From NCBI GenBank assembly GCA_039621445.1, contig CP154954.1, positions 558,001 through 622,000 on the forward strand: a stretch of 64,000 bases of DNA. Direction: 5' to 3'. This document shows positions 47,252 through 60,834 of the stretch, in pieces (position 1 is the stretch's first letter; each line of letters starts with the position of its first letter). The notes under the pieces are model-generated. The model did no database searches and was not told the DNA's origin. It was given only the letters and a program-made list of their open reading frames with translations. A program made the position numbers and the translations under genes. The stretch comes from Euglena gracilis (lineage: Eukaryota > Euglenida > Euglenophyceae > Euglenales).

Positions 47252-50010
47252 TCATTGCAACTGATTAAAATTATTACAATAAAAATGAATTAAAATCAAA
47301 TTTTCAAAGAAACTAAAGTTCCACTTTTTTATGTTCAAAATTACAAAACGATTCGAATAAATCGATTTTTTACAAAAGAAACATAGTCCCCTCTGATTAT
47401 TATATAAGACAATAAAATTAGGTGAAAATTTATATTTGAACTTTTCAAATATCATACGTTCTAATTTTCCTTTATTATATAAGTTGAATATATTTAAAGT
47501 ATTAGATATTTTAAATTTCATATTTCTATAACTATAAAAATATTTCGAAGAATACAAATGAGACTTTAAAAATAAAAAATTTCCTGTTTTTATATCAGTA
47601 ATGAAAAATCTCCAAATTCCTGAAAAAAATTTCCAATATTTAGAGTAAATCCAAGTTCTAGTTTTTCTAGAATGAAGTTTTTTTATATATCTCCACAATA
47701 ATCGGTAAAGATAAAGATCTAATTCTAAAAATAGAAAATTGTTATTAAAACAAAAAAAACCTCTGTTTAAACAATCTAAAATTTTTTTATTCAATAAATT
47801 TACTAAAAAAAATACACTTTTTTTTAAAAACATTTTTACAATCATTTTTAAACTTAGTTTATAAAATTGTATATGTTTTTTATTAATATGCAATAAAATA
47901 TTTGAACCAAATCTTAAAAAATCGAAAATAAAAAAATTAAATACAAACGTCTCAAATCTATAAAAAGAATTAATATTAATATTCAAAATAATCCCTCGAA
48001 GACTAAAAAAAGATATAATAATTTTTTTACAAATAAAAAAATCATAAGGAAACTTAAAAAAAAAATAAAATTTATCTATATAAAACAAATAATAAACTTT
48101 ATAACTAATAAAAAAATTTTTAAATAGACTTTTAACAAGTTTTTTAACAAACCTAATCATACAAATCAAATTGTAATAGGCTTTTTATCTGAAACAATAA
48201 GTTCAAGATATAAAAATTTCATTTTTAGAAACATAATTTCAAATGGAAAAATTACAATAAAAATTGCGTAGAATAATCCTAAACGTCTAATTTTGATTAA
48301 ATCAATAGAATTAACTTTTATTGTTTTTTTAGTTAAAATTTTTAATAGAACTTATTTTTAAATGAATAAATTTTAAACTTTTAAATTCAGATTTTTCAAT
48401 TAAACTCAGAACAAAAATTTCTGAAAATTTTTCCAAATTATTTCTTATGTAATTTTTATTTTGAATAATTGAAAATAATTTATAAAAAAGAACCTATGAA
48501 AGAAACGAAAATATTAAGTTTTTAAATAAAACTTTTAAAAAGCAAACAATACGCACTTCTTGAAAAAAAAAATTAAAAAACTAAATATAAATATATTTGT
48601 ATATAAACCATGCGTAAAAATTACATAGCTTTAAAAAAAAGCTACAAAATCAATTTTAGAATACAGCATTATAGTTCACTACAAAAACGAAAAAAGGTGA
48701 TTACGTAATTACTTATTAACAAAAATATTCTTTTTTTATTATACAAATCTTGAAGAAATTGATAATTCATTAAAAAATTAATGATTTAATAATACAAAAA
48801 TTTAATACCTGCAAAAAAAATTCTATTTCTAATGAATAACTTTATTAAAAATACAAGTTTAAGAATTCTCAAAAAACACATTAAATAGTAATTCGCAACA
48901 ATCCATTAAATATAAAATTAAAAATTATTAAAAAAAGTGACTTAAAAAAAACCAAATTTTTACGGTCTAAAAAATTTTTTAAAAAATTTACATCCAAAGG
49001 AAAATTTTTATAAATCCAAGAAAAACGAGCAAAATATAAAAACTTAAAATTTTCGACCTTAAAATAATAAGAGTACTTAAAAACATCTATTAAAATTTGT
49101 TCAAAATCAAAAAAGTTGCCTTCAACAAAAAAATAATAATCTTTTATAAAACAAGGATTAATATCATTAATATAAGGTAAAAGAGTACTTGTTAACAAAA
49201 GACTAAAAGATAATTTATATAGAAGAAAAAAATCATAAGAATAAAACAAAAACGCGTTTTTAATGTTATAAAAAAAACCATGGAGAAATAAATTTCTTTT
49301 CGAAGATAAAAGTGATACTAGAAAAAATTTATCCTTAGAAGAATAAAAATACGATTGTAAAGAAGGAAATTTTTCAAAGCAATTACGAACAGAAAAAATA
49401 TGAGCATAAAAACTTTTAAAAAAACGCCGTTGTTTGTTTTTAACCAAAAATATATCTGATTTTTTAGATGCTAAATAAATTTTATGTTGTGTTAAGGAAA
49501 CAGTATTATCAAAAAAAGTGCTGTTTTAAAACCTCATAAAAATAATCAAATAAGTATAAATAATAAAAATAAAATAAAATTTTTACAAAAAATGATGCAA
49601 ATTCGTAAACTAATGAACTAAAACTTTTAATTAAAAATTTGTTCACAAACTGTAAAAAATATTTTCATATAGTACAGCTTTTCAATAAATGAATATAAAA
49701 TATACATGTTTCGTTCAGGTATTACTAATAATACTAATAATGCATGCTTTTATTAGAATATAAATGATTTATTAATAACAATTTCAGTTAATACTGTATA
49801 TTATTGTTATTTTAACAAGTAAAAATAAATAAAAATTCCAAAATTTAGAAAAAAGTTAAATTTTATAAAATTAAATTTGATCTTTAAAATATTGAAGGAT
49901 TATAAAGAAGGAATTTTTCATAAAAAATATTTTAAAATAATACAAAATTAATGACGCAAAAAATTCCATTTAATAAAGTTCCAATTAAATCTATAAAAAA
50001 AAGAAAACAA
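47252..50010 (-). CDS. roaA: roaA, maturase-like gene of the ribosomal operon, split by introns
   Basis: Lies between rps3 and rpl16, where E. gracilis carries roaA. Likely exon 1 ends near 49961 (FNWNFIKWNF, like maturase N-termini). A domain V-like hairpin at about 49641-49684 precedes exon 2 (to about 48890). A second intron begins TTGCG near 48895, with a domain V-like hairpin near 48595-48640. A further GTGCG site lies near 48555. The last part is 48169-47252. It has RT-like remnants (WIYKNFPLDVNFLKNFL), domain X (LWRYIKKLHSRKTRTWIY), and a C-terminal Cys/His cluster (CFFCKKSIY ... HFYCNNF) resembling a decayed HNH domain. Exon joins are approximate; function is presumed splicing-related. 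Confidence 0.7.
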
Positions 50011-50077
50011 AATGTTTTACAATATAGCGAAAAATAAAAATAATATAAATATCAATAAAAAAAAAAATTAAAAGACG

Positions 50078-51245
50078 CTAAACTTTATATACCCAAACCT
50101 TTATCCCTAAAACTCCATAAATCGTATTATAAAATTAATAAAATTTATTTAAAATAAAACAAAAAATAAAAATAAAGAAAAATTTATAAAATTATACTAA
50201 ATTTTATAAAAATAAAAGAAATATCTTATGAGCTATATCATTAAAATAATCTATATCTGCCCTCAAAGTATGAAGAGGAACTCTTCCTTCCCTAAACCAT
50301 TCCGTCCTAGCAATTTCTATACCATTTAAACGTCCAGAAACTTGAACCTTTATACCCTCTGCTCCTGCCTTCATTGCTTGCAACATTACAGTTTTCATAG
50401 CCCTTATAAAAGGTGTTCGTTTTTCTAATTCTCGACGAACTGAGTCGGCAAGAAGTCTGGCATCTAAATTAGGAGAGGTCACTCCTACAACCTTACAAGT
50501 AATAATACGAGGAGTCTTACCCAACAGATAATTCATCCTATCAATCAATATATCCCTAATACGAGATAATCCCTGGCCATCTCTTCCTATTACACGTTCT
50601 GGTCTGGCAACATGAATATAGACTATTGTGTTATTTCTTTGTTCACTAAATTCATATATTCTTTCTATCTTTATCAACGAAATTAAAGTCTCTAAAAGCT
50701 CTTTATTCATAAAATTACGGATAACGATGTCTTCTTTTACAAAACTAGCGTAATGCCTCCTTTCCACATACCAAAATGAACTATGCGACTAAGAAAATAG
50801 AAAACTCTTTTTAAAGTTAAAAATAAAATACTTTCAAAACAAAACAAGCTTATTAAAAGCATATAGCTAAAATAAAAACTCGGGTATAAAATCTCTAATT
50901 CTAATAAAATATAAATCAAATTATCCTCAAAATAAGAATAAAAACTTTTTCTACAAAAAAAATAAATAAGGAAAAATAAACATTAAAAACAACACTTAAT
51001 AGAAAAATATAAAAAATCGACCTCAAAATAATATTTAACGAATTGAAGCTATCTTATAAATTTTAAAGTAAATAAGACCAAAAAATTATAAAAATTAACT
51101 TTAGAACTTTAGTATCGCACTATAAATATTTTAGATAAAACACAAGTTAATAATAGAATAAAATATTTATTACGAAATAAATAATATTTTGTATCTCAAT
51201 AGTAATACCTAGCCTAAACCCTAAAGGGTGAACTTTTTGACCCAT
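50078..51245 (-). CDS. rps3: rps3, ribosomal protein uS3
   Basis: Exon 1 51245-51200 (MGQKVHPLGFRLGIT), exon 2 50790-50230 (KSHSSFWYVERRHYASF ... KH-type GRDGQGLSRIRDILID ... RADIDYFNDIA), exon 3 50127-50078 (TIYGVLGIKVWVYKV). The joins give GITKSHSSFW and AHTIYGVLG, both standard uS3 contexts. uS3 lines the mRNA entry channel of the small subunit. It sits between rpl22 and roaA, as in bacterial S10 operons apart from roaA. Confidence 0.95.
50128..50229 (-). other. rps3 intron 2 (group III)
   Basis: 102 nt, 5' ATAAG fitting NUNNG. Splits the His codon of IAHTIYG. Confidence 0.75.
50791..51199 (-). other. rps3 intron 1 (mixed group II/III twintron)
   Basis: 409 nt, 5' TTGAG fitting NUNNG. 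The length equals that of the E. gracilis rps3 mixed twintron as I recall it (a group II intron inside a group III intron). I did not map the internal boundaries. Confidence 0.75.
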
Positions 51246-51537
51246 AAAAAAAAAAACAACTAATGCTAAAATCTTAATTGAAAATAATATAAAAATAAAC
51301 TACGAACAACAAATAAATACCAGGTAAATTTAAAAACGATTATTGTTTTGATTATTTATTAATAGAGATTTAATCTTTTTTCTATAAATTTAATCTTTCA
51401 AATTTTTTCAAAACAAAATGACCAGTTAATGTAAAAAATAAGTTTTTTCTGATTAATGAGGTTCCAACACTTAATAAAATAAATTACAAAAACAAAATGC
51501 AATAAGTTAACAAAAATTTTTATAAAATGGATAATTT
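51246..51537 (-). other. Spacer between rpl22 and rps3
   Basis: Apart from the candidate intron at 51541-51881, this 290-nt AT-rich stretch shows no gene. A roughly 30-codon open frame (LLSVGTSLIRKNLFFTLTG) at about 51370-51470 has no recognisable family. Confidence 0.5.
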
Positions 51538-51540
51538 TAA

Positions 51541-51881
51541 TTGAATAGAAATTATAATCCTTCTAAAATCTGTACAAGCGTTTACAACATACAGCTTCAT
51601 TAATACAAATATACATTTAAAATACCTATAAAACTATAAAAATTTTTGATAGTATTTCCAATCGCTTTTTAAACAAAAAAATGAATAAAATAAATCTGTT
51701 TTGAAATGAAAAATAAATTAAAATTTTTAAACCATAAACCAAATTCAACAAATAATAAAAACAAATAAACTTAAAATTCATCAAAAATAAAAAGTTATTT
51801 ATCTTTTATTTAGAAAAACAAACTCACTAAAACAACAATTAGAGTTGCAAAAGAAAACTACGAAATAATTCAAATTCAGAC
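51541..51881 (-). other. Candidate group II intron at the 3' end of rpl22
   Basis: A domain V-like hairpin at about 51561-51605 (GAAGCTGTATG ... CTTGTACAG) lies where no gene is annotated. GTCTGAAT at 51881 matches the unusual 5' end of the psbF twintron (GTCTGACG). Splicing to 51540 would place TAA directly after CHITII. About 341 nt. Confidence 0.45.
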
Positions 51882-52217
51882 AATAATAGTTATATGACAT
51901 GTTCGTTTTTTAATAGGAAAACCCCTACCTTGTGCATGTGGACATAAACGTTTCAAGATAGGTCCAGCATCTGCTCTAGCTTCGAGAACACGCAAAACAT
52001 TTGCATCTTCATCGTAATTTTTTATTGAATTAGAAACGGCGCTTTTAAGAAGCTTAAAAATAAGAGTACTAGGTTTATAAGGCATAAATTTTAAAATCAT
52101 TAAAGCCTCTTTTGCAGAACGACCTTTAATTTGATTTAAAATTCTCCTAACTTTAAAAGGAGAAATTCTAACGTACTTTATTGAAGCTGAAGATTCTAAA
52201 GGTTTTTTTTGTTCCAT
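51876..52217 (-). CDS. rpl22: rpl22, ribosomal protein uL22
   Basis: 113 residues as an unspliced frame: IKYVRISPFKVRRILNQIKG near the N-terminus, then ARADAGPILKRLCPHAQGRG and KKRTCHITII. uL22 lines the peptide exit tunnel. The last codon and TGA may belong to an intron (see 51541-51881), in which case the protein ends CHITII. Upstream neighbour is rps19. Confidence 0.95.
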   Translation of the reverse strand: MEQKKPLESSASIKYVRISPFKVRRILNQIKGRSAKEALMILKFMPYKPSTLIFKLLKSAVSNSIKNYDEDANVLRVLEARADAGPILKRLCPHAQGRGFPIKKRTCHITIIV

Positions 52218-52327
52218 CAGTAAAAAATAACATAAAATTATATAAAAACTGTATAAAAAGTATCCATACTAATATTTAAAAAGTTCTTAATACATGCAAA
52301 AATTACATAACATATAAAATAATTCTA

Positions 52328-52812
52328 CTATCTCTTAGTCTTAGTTTTTTTATCATGCTTTTTATGACCACGATAATTTCTAGTTTGCACAAATTCACCT
52401 AATTTTATAAGGTTTAATAAATCCATTTTATTAATAAAAAACCCACAATAATATAAGAAAATAAACTTTAAATTTTTTATTACAAAAATTATAAAATCAA
52501 AAGTGACCTATCATTTGATCGGAAACTAAAACGGGTATATGCTCCTTTCCATTATAAACGCCTATTGTATTTCCAATCATAATTGGAATAATAGTACAGG
52601 AACGGGACCAAGTTAATATTACAGATTTAAAAAAGATCTAAAGTTTTCATTTAAAAACAAAAAAATAAATAAATTAGTATTATATATGATTCTAAAATAA
52701 AAATTAATTAAAAACATAAGGTCAAATCTCAAAAACGATTCGAATTCATTTGGTCAACTTTTTTTATTAATGAATAAAAAACAAAAGGACCTTTTTTTAA
52801 AGAACGAGACAT
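52328..52812 (-). CDS. rps19: rps19, ribosomal protein uS19
   Basis: Exon 1 52812-52735 ([20 protein letters not shown]), exon 2 about 52625-52503 ([20 protein letters not shown] ... VSDQMIGH), exon 3 about 52405-52328 ([20 protein letters not shown]). All uS19 signature segments are present (TWSR, IP.MIG, GHKLGEF). Two introns of about 100 nt. Confidence 0.93.
52406..52502 (-). other. rps19 intron 2 (group III)
   Basis: 97 nt, 5' TTTTG, between MIGH and KLGEF. Confidence 0.75.
52626..52734 (-). other. rps19 intron 1 (group III)
   Basis: About 109 nt, 5' TTTTG, between QMNSNR and VILTWSR. The 3' boundary is approximate. Confidence 0.7.
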
Positions 52813-52871
52813 AAATAAAAAATAAACAAAATAAAAAATAAACAAAATAATAACAAGGAAAATAGTAGATA

Positions 52872-53705
52872 TTAAACCATTTTTCTAGAGCGAATTATAT
52901 ATTTATTACTAAATCGTTTAGGTGATCTTGTCTTTTTACCTAATGCTGGTTTACCCCAAGGCGTAACAGGCTTTGGTCTACCTATAGGACTTCTGCCTTC
53001 GCCTCCTCCATGAGGGTGATCGCAAGGATTCATAGCTACACCACGAACTGTTGGTTTGTTTCCTAACCAGCGATTTCTTCCAGCTTTTCCTAAAACGACA
53101 TTAGAATGATCAAGATTTCCAACTTGACCAATAGTAGCCCAACAATAACGTCGTAATAAACGAACTTCTCCCGAAGGCATTGTTATAGTAACAAATTTTC
53201 CTTCATTGGCCAATATTTGTACAAAAGTTCCAGCAGCCCTTGCAATTTGACCACCTTTTCCAGGCTCAAACTCTACGTTATGAATAATAGTACCTAATGG
53301 TATTTTGCTTATGGGTAAAGAATTTCCTATTTTAATAGGAGAAAAAAAATCAGAAATAATATTATTACCAACGCACAAATCTTTTGGATGAATAATATAA
53401 GACTTATCACCATTTTTATAATAAATTAAAGCAATTCGAGCATTCCTATTAGGATCGTATTCAATAGAAATAACTTTTCCTAAAATACCTAGCTTATTAC
53501 GTTTAAACTCTATTCTGCGATACAAGCGTTTGTGACCACCACCTAAAGTTCGGCAAGTAATCACACCACGGGAATTCCGTCCTTTTGACCTATGAACAAA
53601 AAATGTTAAATATTTTTCAGGATTAGATTTTGTAATTTCTGAAAAATTACTAACAGAACGTTTACGAGTCCCTGATGTATATGGTTTGTAATAACGAATA
53701 ATCAT
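52872..53705 (-). CDS. rpl2: rpl2, ribosomal protein uL2
   Basis: 277 residues, uninterrupted. [12 protein letters not shown] (N-terminal), [60 protein letters not shown] with the peptidyl-transferase-associated histidine, and [14 protein letters not shown]. One of the few intron-free genes here. It lies between rpl23 and rps19, 59 nt upstream of rps19. Confidence 0.97.
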   Translation of the reverse strand: MIIRYYKPYTSGTRKRSVSNFSEITKSNPEKYLTFFVHRSKGRNSRGVITCRTLGGGHKRLYRRIEFKRNKLGILGKVISIEYDPNRNARIALIYYKNGDKSYIIHPKDLCVGNNIISDFFSPIKIGNSLPISKIPLGTIIHNVEFEPGKGGQIARAAGTFVQILANEGKFVTITMPSGEVRLLRRYCWATIGQVGNLDHSNVVLGKAGRNRWLGNKPTVRGVAMNPCDHPHGGGEGRSPIGRPKPVTPWGKPALGKKTRSPKRFSNKYIIRSRKMV

Positions 53706-53859
53706 ATTAAAAAATTAGTAAACTATTAAAGTATATACTAAATACATCGAAAAAATTAGAATTAAAAAATTTTAGGTTAAAAATAAAAAACTAAATTATT
53801 TTTAAACAAATAAAGTAAAACTCACCTATAAATGCCACTACTAAAACAATAAAAATTAA

Positions 53860-54335
53860 CTAGAGACAAGAAAAAAAAGGAATTGTTTCTAAGTCATTAT
53901 ATAAATTGATTAAAATCCTTAAAAGAAATTAAACAAAAAAGAATTAATTGAAAACAAAAGTTATATTTATTTCCCAATATAATATAATAATATAATCTCA
54001 CTAATTTAATAAACATTCTTTTATAATATTTTTTCATACCCTCAAAATTTGAACGATAATATTTACTAGATTTTACATAGCTATTAACTGAAGTAATTTT
54101 AACACTAAAAGCAGTTTCAATAAGATCTTTAAATTGCCTTTTACTTATGAAGTTATAAAATACTAAAAAAATAAAAGTAATTAATTAAAATTTTTATAAT
54201 ATAAAACTACAAACTAAAAATACAGCTACTATAAACATTCAAAACATTTGTATATCAACATCAAAAGTATAAACATTATTTTTTAAAAGTTTATTAGTCT
54301 TATCGGTCAAAATTTGAGATTTAAAAAAAAATCAA
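53860..54335 (-). CDS. rpl23: rpl23, ribosomal protein uL23
   Basis: Exon 1 about 54335-54245 (KSQILTDKTNKLL, VYTFDVDIQM), exon 2 about 54145-54002 (SKRQFKDLIETAFSVKITSV ... KKYYKRMFIKL), exon 3 53895-53860 (DLETIPFFSCL). The N-terminus needs one T fewer in the homopolymer at 54323-54331, giving a TTG or nearby start; this is probably a sequence error. uL23 sits at the tunnel exit. Upstream of rpl2 as in the bacterial operon. Confidence 0.82.
53896..54001 (-). other. rpl23 intron 2 (group III)
   Basis: 106 nt, 5' GTGAG, 3' AT, between FIKL and DLETIPF. Confidence 0.7.
54146..54244 (-). other. rpl23 intron 1 (group III)
   Basis: About 99 nt, 5' TTTTG, between VDIQM and SKRQF. Boundaries within a few bases. 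Confidence 0.65.
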
Positions 54336-54617
54336 AAGTATTTATAAATATTCAAAAAAAAATTAACATTAAAAAAAAAAATAAATAAATATATTATAAA
54401 AAAAAAATATAAAAAAAAAAAAATAATTAAAATAATAATAAAATTATATAAAAAAAAAAAAAAAAAAAAATAAAATAAAAAAAATACTAAAAAAAAAAAA
54501 ACAAGGAAATAATAACCTTTTTTAAATTATAAAAATTTAGAAAAATTTATTCGATAATATATTAATTACCGAATAAACTAAAATATATATTAAGAATATA
54601 AAAGTATTATAAAAAAC
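54336..54617 (-). other. psbJ-rpl23 spacer
   Basis: AT-only, homopolymer-rich (54355-54510). No gene or clear regulatory motif seen. Confidence 0.6.
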
Positions 54618-54746
54618 TTATAAAGAAGAACCTAAACCCGAATAAGAGCCATAAAAAAAAAGAGCAAGAAGTGCAATCGCTGCTAAACCGATTATTGTAA
54701 GAACTAACCAAAGTGGAATTCTACCTGTATTTTCTGAATTAGACAT
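54618..54746 (-). CDS. psbJ: psbJ, photosystem II protein J
   Basis: 42 residues: [20 protein letters not shown], a single membrane span, and the conserved end [11 protein letters not shown]. The frame passes through a run of nine T residues. Last gene of the psbE-F-L-J cluster. Confidence 0.95.
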   Translation of the reverse strand: MSNSENTGRIPLWLVLTIIGLAAIALLALFFYGSYSGLGSSL

Positions 54747-54834
54747 AAATATTTCTCCCAAAATAATAAAAAAATGTTAAAAAAAAATACTACAAAAATA
54801 TTTGCTTCAAGAAGCAGACTTTAATTAATAATAA

Positions 54835-54951
54835 CTAATTAAAGATATAACTAGAAAATAGAACAGCCAAAACAAAAATTAATAATAGTCCCCAGTATAA
54901 ACTTGTCCTATTTAATTCGACTGTTTTTTTATTTGAATTTGTTTGTGCCAT
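54835..54951 (-). CDS. psbL: psbL, photosystem II protein L
   Basis: 38 residues, the exact family length: [20 protein letters not shown] then a single membrane span ending SSYIFN. Supports PSII dimer assembly and plastoquinone-site function in known systems. Confidence 0.96.
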   Translation of the reverse strand: MAQTNSNKKTVELNRTSLYWGLLLIFVLAVLFSSYIFN

Positions 54952-55058
54952 AATAAATAATTTATAATAAAAAAATATGTTAAACCTTAGATTAAAAAAT
55001 ATAAAAAAGTATAACTTTAAACAAAACTTTACACTTTATTTTAACAAAATTTTAAAGG

Positions 55059-56226
<1,168 letters not shown>

Positions 56227-56231
56227 AAATT

Positions 56232-57153
56232 TTATTTAGTAAATTGATCCATTTGTTCTAAAGCATTGAAACGATCAGAAATTAAAGGAGCTTGTTGTCT
56301 TGTTTCTGTAAAATATTCGCTTGGACGAGGTGTACCAAAAATGTCATAAACAATTCCCGTGCTTACAAAAATCCAACCTCCAACAAATAATGACGGTATA
56401 GTTACACTATAAAACTAAAAACAATAGAAAAAGTTTTTGTTTAAAAACTGTTGGAATGAACTATACAAAAACAGCTTATAATAAAATAATCTTCTGTTAT
56501 CTAAGGAAAACCAAACAAAATAAATAACAGTTTTACAAAATATTAAAATTTAGTAAACAAAATATAAAATAAAAAATCCCTAAAATAAACACGTATTATT
56601 TAGGTGCAAAAATATAAAAATAAAAAATTTTTTTGTTAAGTAAAATCAAAAATAATCTGCAATTTATTTCATTCACAAGAAAAACATTTGATTATTAAAA
56701 TTTTTAAAACATTTAATATTAAGAAAATACACACATGAATTACCCAATAACGAATACTAGTAATATGAAATTAAACTTCCAAAGCTCATACCAAAACCGT
56801 ACAAACAAATACACTTGAGCTGTATACGGATTGAAAATTTAAAATAAAATTAAAAAATATAAAACAAATTTTATTTTACTTATATAAAAAAATAAACAAT
56901 GTTGAGATTTACTTTTAAAAAACTAAAAAATAGTAATAATTATTGTTAAACTTTCAAGGAAATACTTAAAAAATTATTTCAAAAATTATATAAACTAAAT
57001 AATAAGATAATAAAAAAAGATCAAAAAAGAATTTTACTTATTAAACTTACACGTTTATCTCAAAGGATATTAATAAAATATTTGATAATAAAAAATGTAT
57101 ATTCCAACGCGCACAATATCAGAAAAAGGACGTTCTCCTGTTGAGCCTGCCAT
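56232..57153 (-). CDS. psbE: psbE, cytochrome b559 alpha subunit
   Basis: Exons 57153-57115 ([13 protein letters not shown]), 56764-56735 ([10 protein letters not shown], 30 nt, with the heme-ligand His), 56408-56232 ([20 protein letters not shown] ... QMDQFTK). 81 residues. Lies 84 nt downstream of psaB, so psaA-psaB-psbE-psbF-psbL-psbJ are probably cotranscribed. Confidence 0.96.
56409..56734 (-). other. psbE intron 2 (group II type)
   Basis: 326 nt, 5' GTGTG, 3' GTTTTAT. Confidence 0.85.
56765..57114 (-). other. psbE intron 1 (group II)
   Basis: 350 nt, 5' GTGCGCGTTGG, 3' TTTCAT. A domain V-like hairpin lies at about 56778-56830 on the minus strand (CAGCTCAAGTG ... TGTACGGTTTTGG). Confidence 0.85.
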
Positions 57154-57237
57154 ATTAAATTTCCCTTTAAAAATAAAACATAACAATTACTATATTCTAA
57201 AATCATTAATTAACAAATAATAAGTAAAAAATTTTTA

Positions 57238-59571
<2,334 letters not shown>

Positions 59572-59572
59572 C

Positions 59573-60675
59573 AAATTTTTTCTTCAAGTAATGATAAAGT
59601 TATTTTTTTGGGAGTTTATATTGCTTATAACAAGATTTATAACTTTTTTGAAAAATTGAGAGTTAATAAAAAATACTTTTTAAATGTTTTTCAAAAAATT
59701 ATTACCAAACATAATACATTTTTGAAGGCTCTAAAAAATATTTTTCATTATTCTCGTTGTTTTAATTTTTTCAAAAAAAATTGTTATCCTAATTTTTATA
59801 AAAAAAAAAATTTTTCTTTTTTTAATTTTTATACAGAATCATTTCGTATTTTAAAATTTTTTGATGCTTTTTTTATTAATACTCATCATTTTTTTTTACC
59901 GGTCGAGCTTATAACTTCAACTAAACTTGTAAATTTTCAAAAGTATACTATGTATTCGTTTGATTTTTATAATCAGAAATTAAGTATTTTGTTAAAAGAC
60001 ATTTTAGAAAATTTTAATCAATTTTTATCTTGTTCTCTTGTTTCAATAGATTTAAATTTGTATAATTGTTTGTTTGAATTTAAAAAGCATCTGGTATTAC
60101 TTTATAATTATTATTCTCCTGTTTATTCGTTTTTTTCTAAAAGACAACGTTATAAATTAAATTTTAATTCTTTTAATTACTATTCTTTTTCTAATTTTTC
60201 TGGTCAAAACCGTTCTTTTTTTTCTTCTAAAGCAAATCAATTTCGATTTTTTAAATTCTTTGTTCCATTCAAAGTTTTTTTAAAAAAATTAAGATTGCTT
60301 GGCTTTATTCATCCTTTTAAATTTCGTCCTATAGGTAATGTTCGTTTACTTCTTTTTGAAGATAAGTTTATTCTTCGAAATTTTGGTTTTTTTGTTTATT
60401 CTGTTTTAAATTGGTTTTCTATATGTGAAAATTTTTCTCATTTAAGATTTTTTGTTGAATTAATTCGAGAAAGTTGTTTTTTAACTCTTTGTCGAAAGCA
60501 TAATAAAATGAAATTATGGTCATATTCAGTTTATACGTTTGATTTAGTGTTTTCTAAAAGTGTTTATCGCACTATTTCTTTTTTCCCAACTCGAAAGTTT
60601 ATTTTTAATTTAAAAAGAAAATCTTTTTTAGTTGATGTACGTTTTAATTTGGATGAGACTATTTTTTTAGAATAA
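59573..60675 (+). pseudogene. mat2: Third copy of mat2, 5'-truncated by a junction
   Basis: From 59573 the sequence equals the mat2 frame at IFSSSNDKVIFLGVYI onward, to the normal stop. The upstream in-frame residues from 59500 come from antisense psaB intron 4, so the apparent fusion start is not real. This copy keeps the GFFVYSV residues of the left-arm gene. Confidence 0.85.
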
Positions 60676-60834
60676 TTCTTAATATATCGTTGTTGATTGT
60701 TAAACAAATATAGGAATCTTGAATAATTAGAATTTTAATTTTGTAGTGTTAATTGTTTTTTGTCAGTCAGAAAGCTGTATGTGCAATGAATTATTTGTGC
60801 AAGTATAGTTTGGAAAACGGATTTTCGATTTAAC

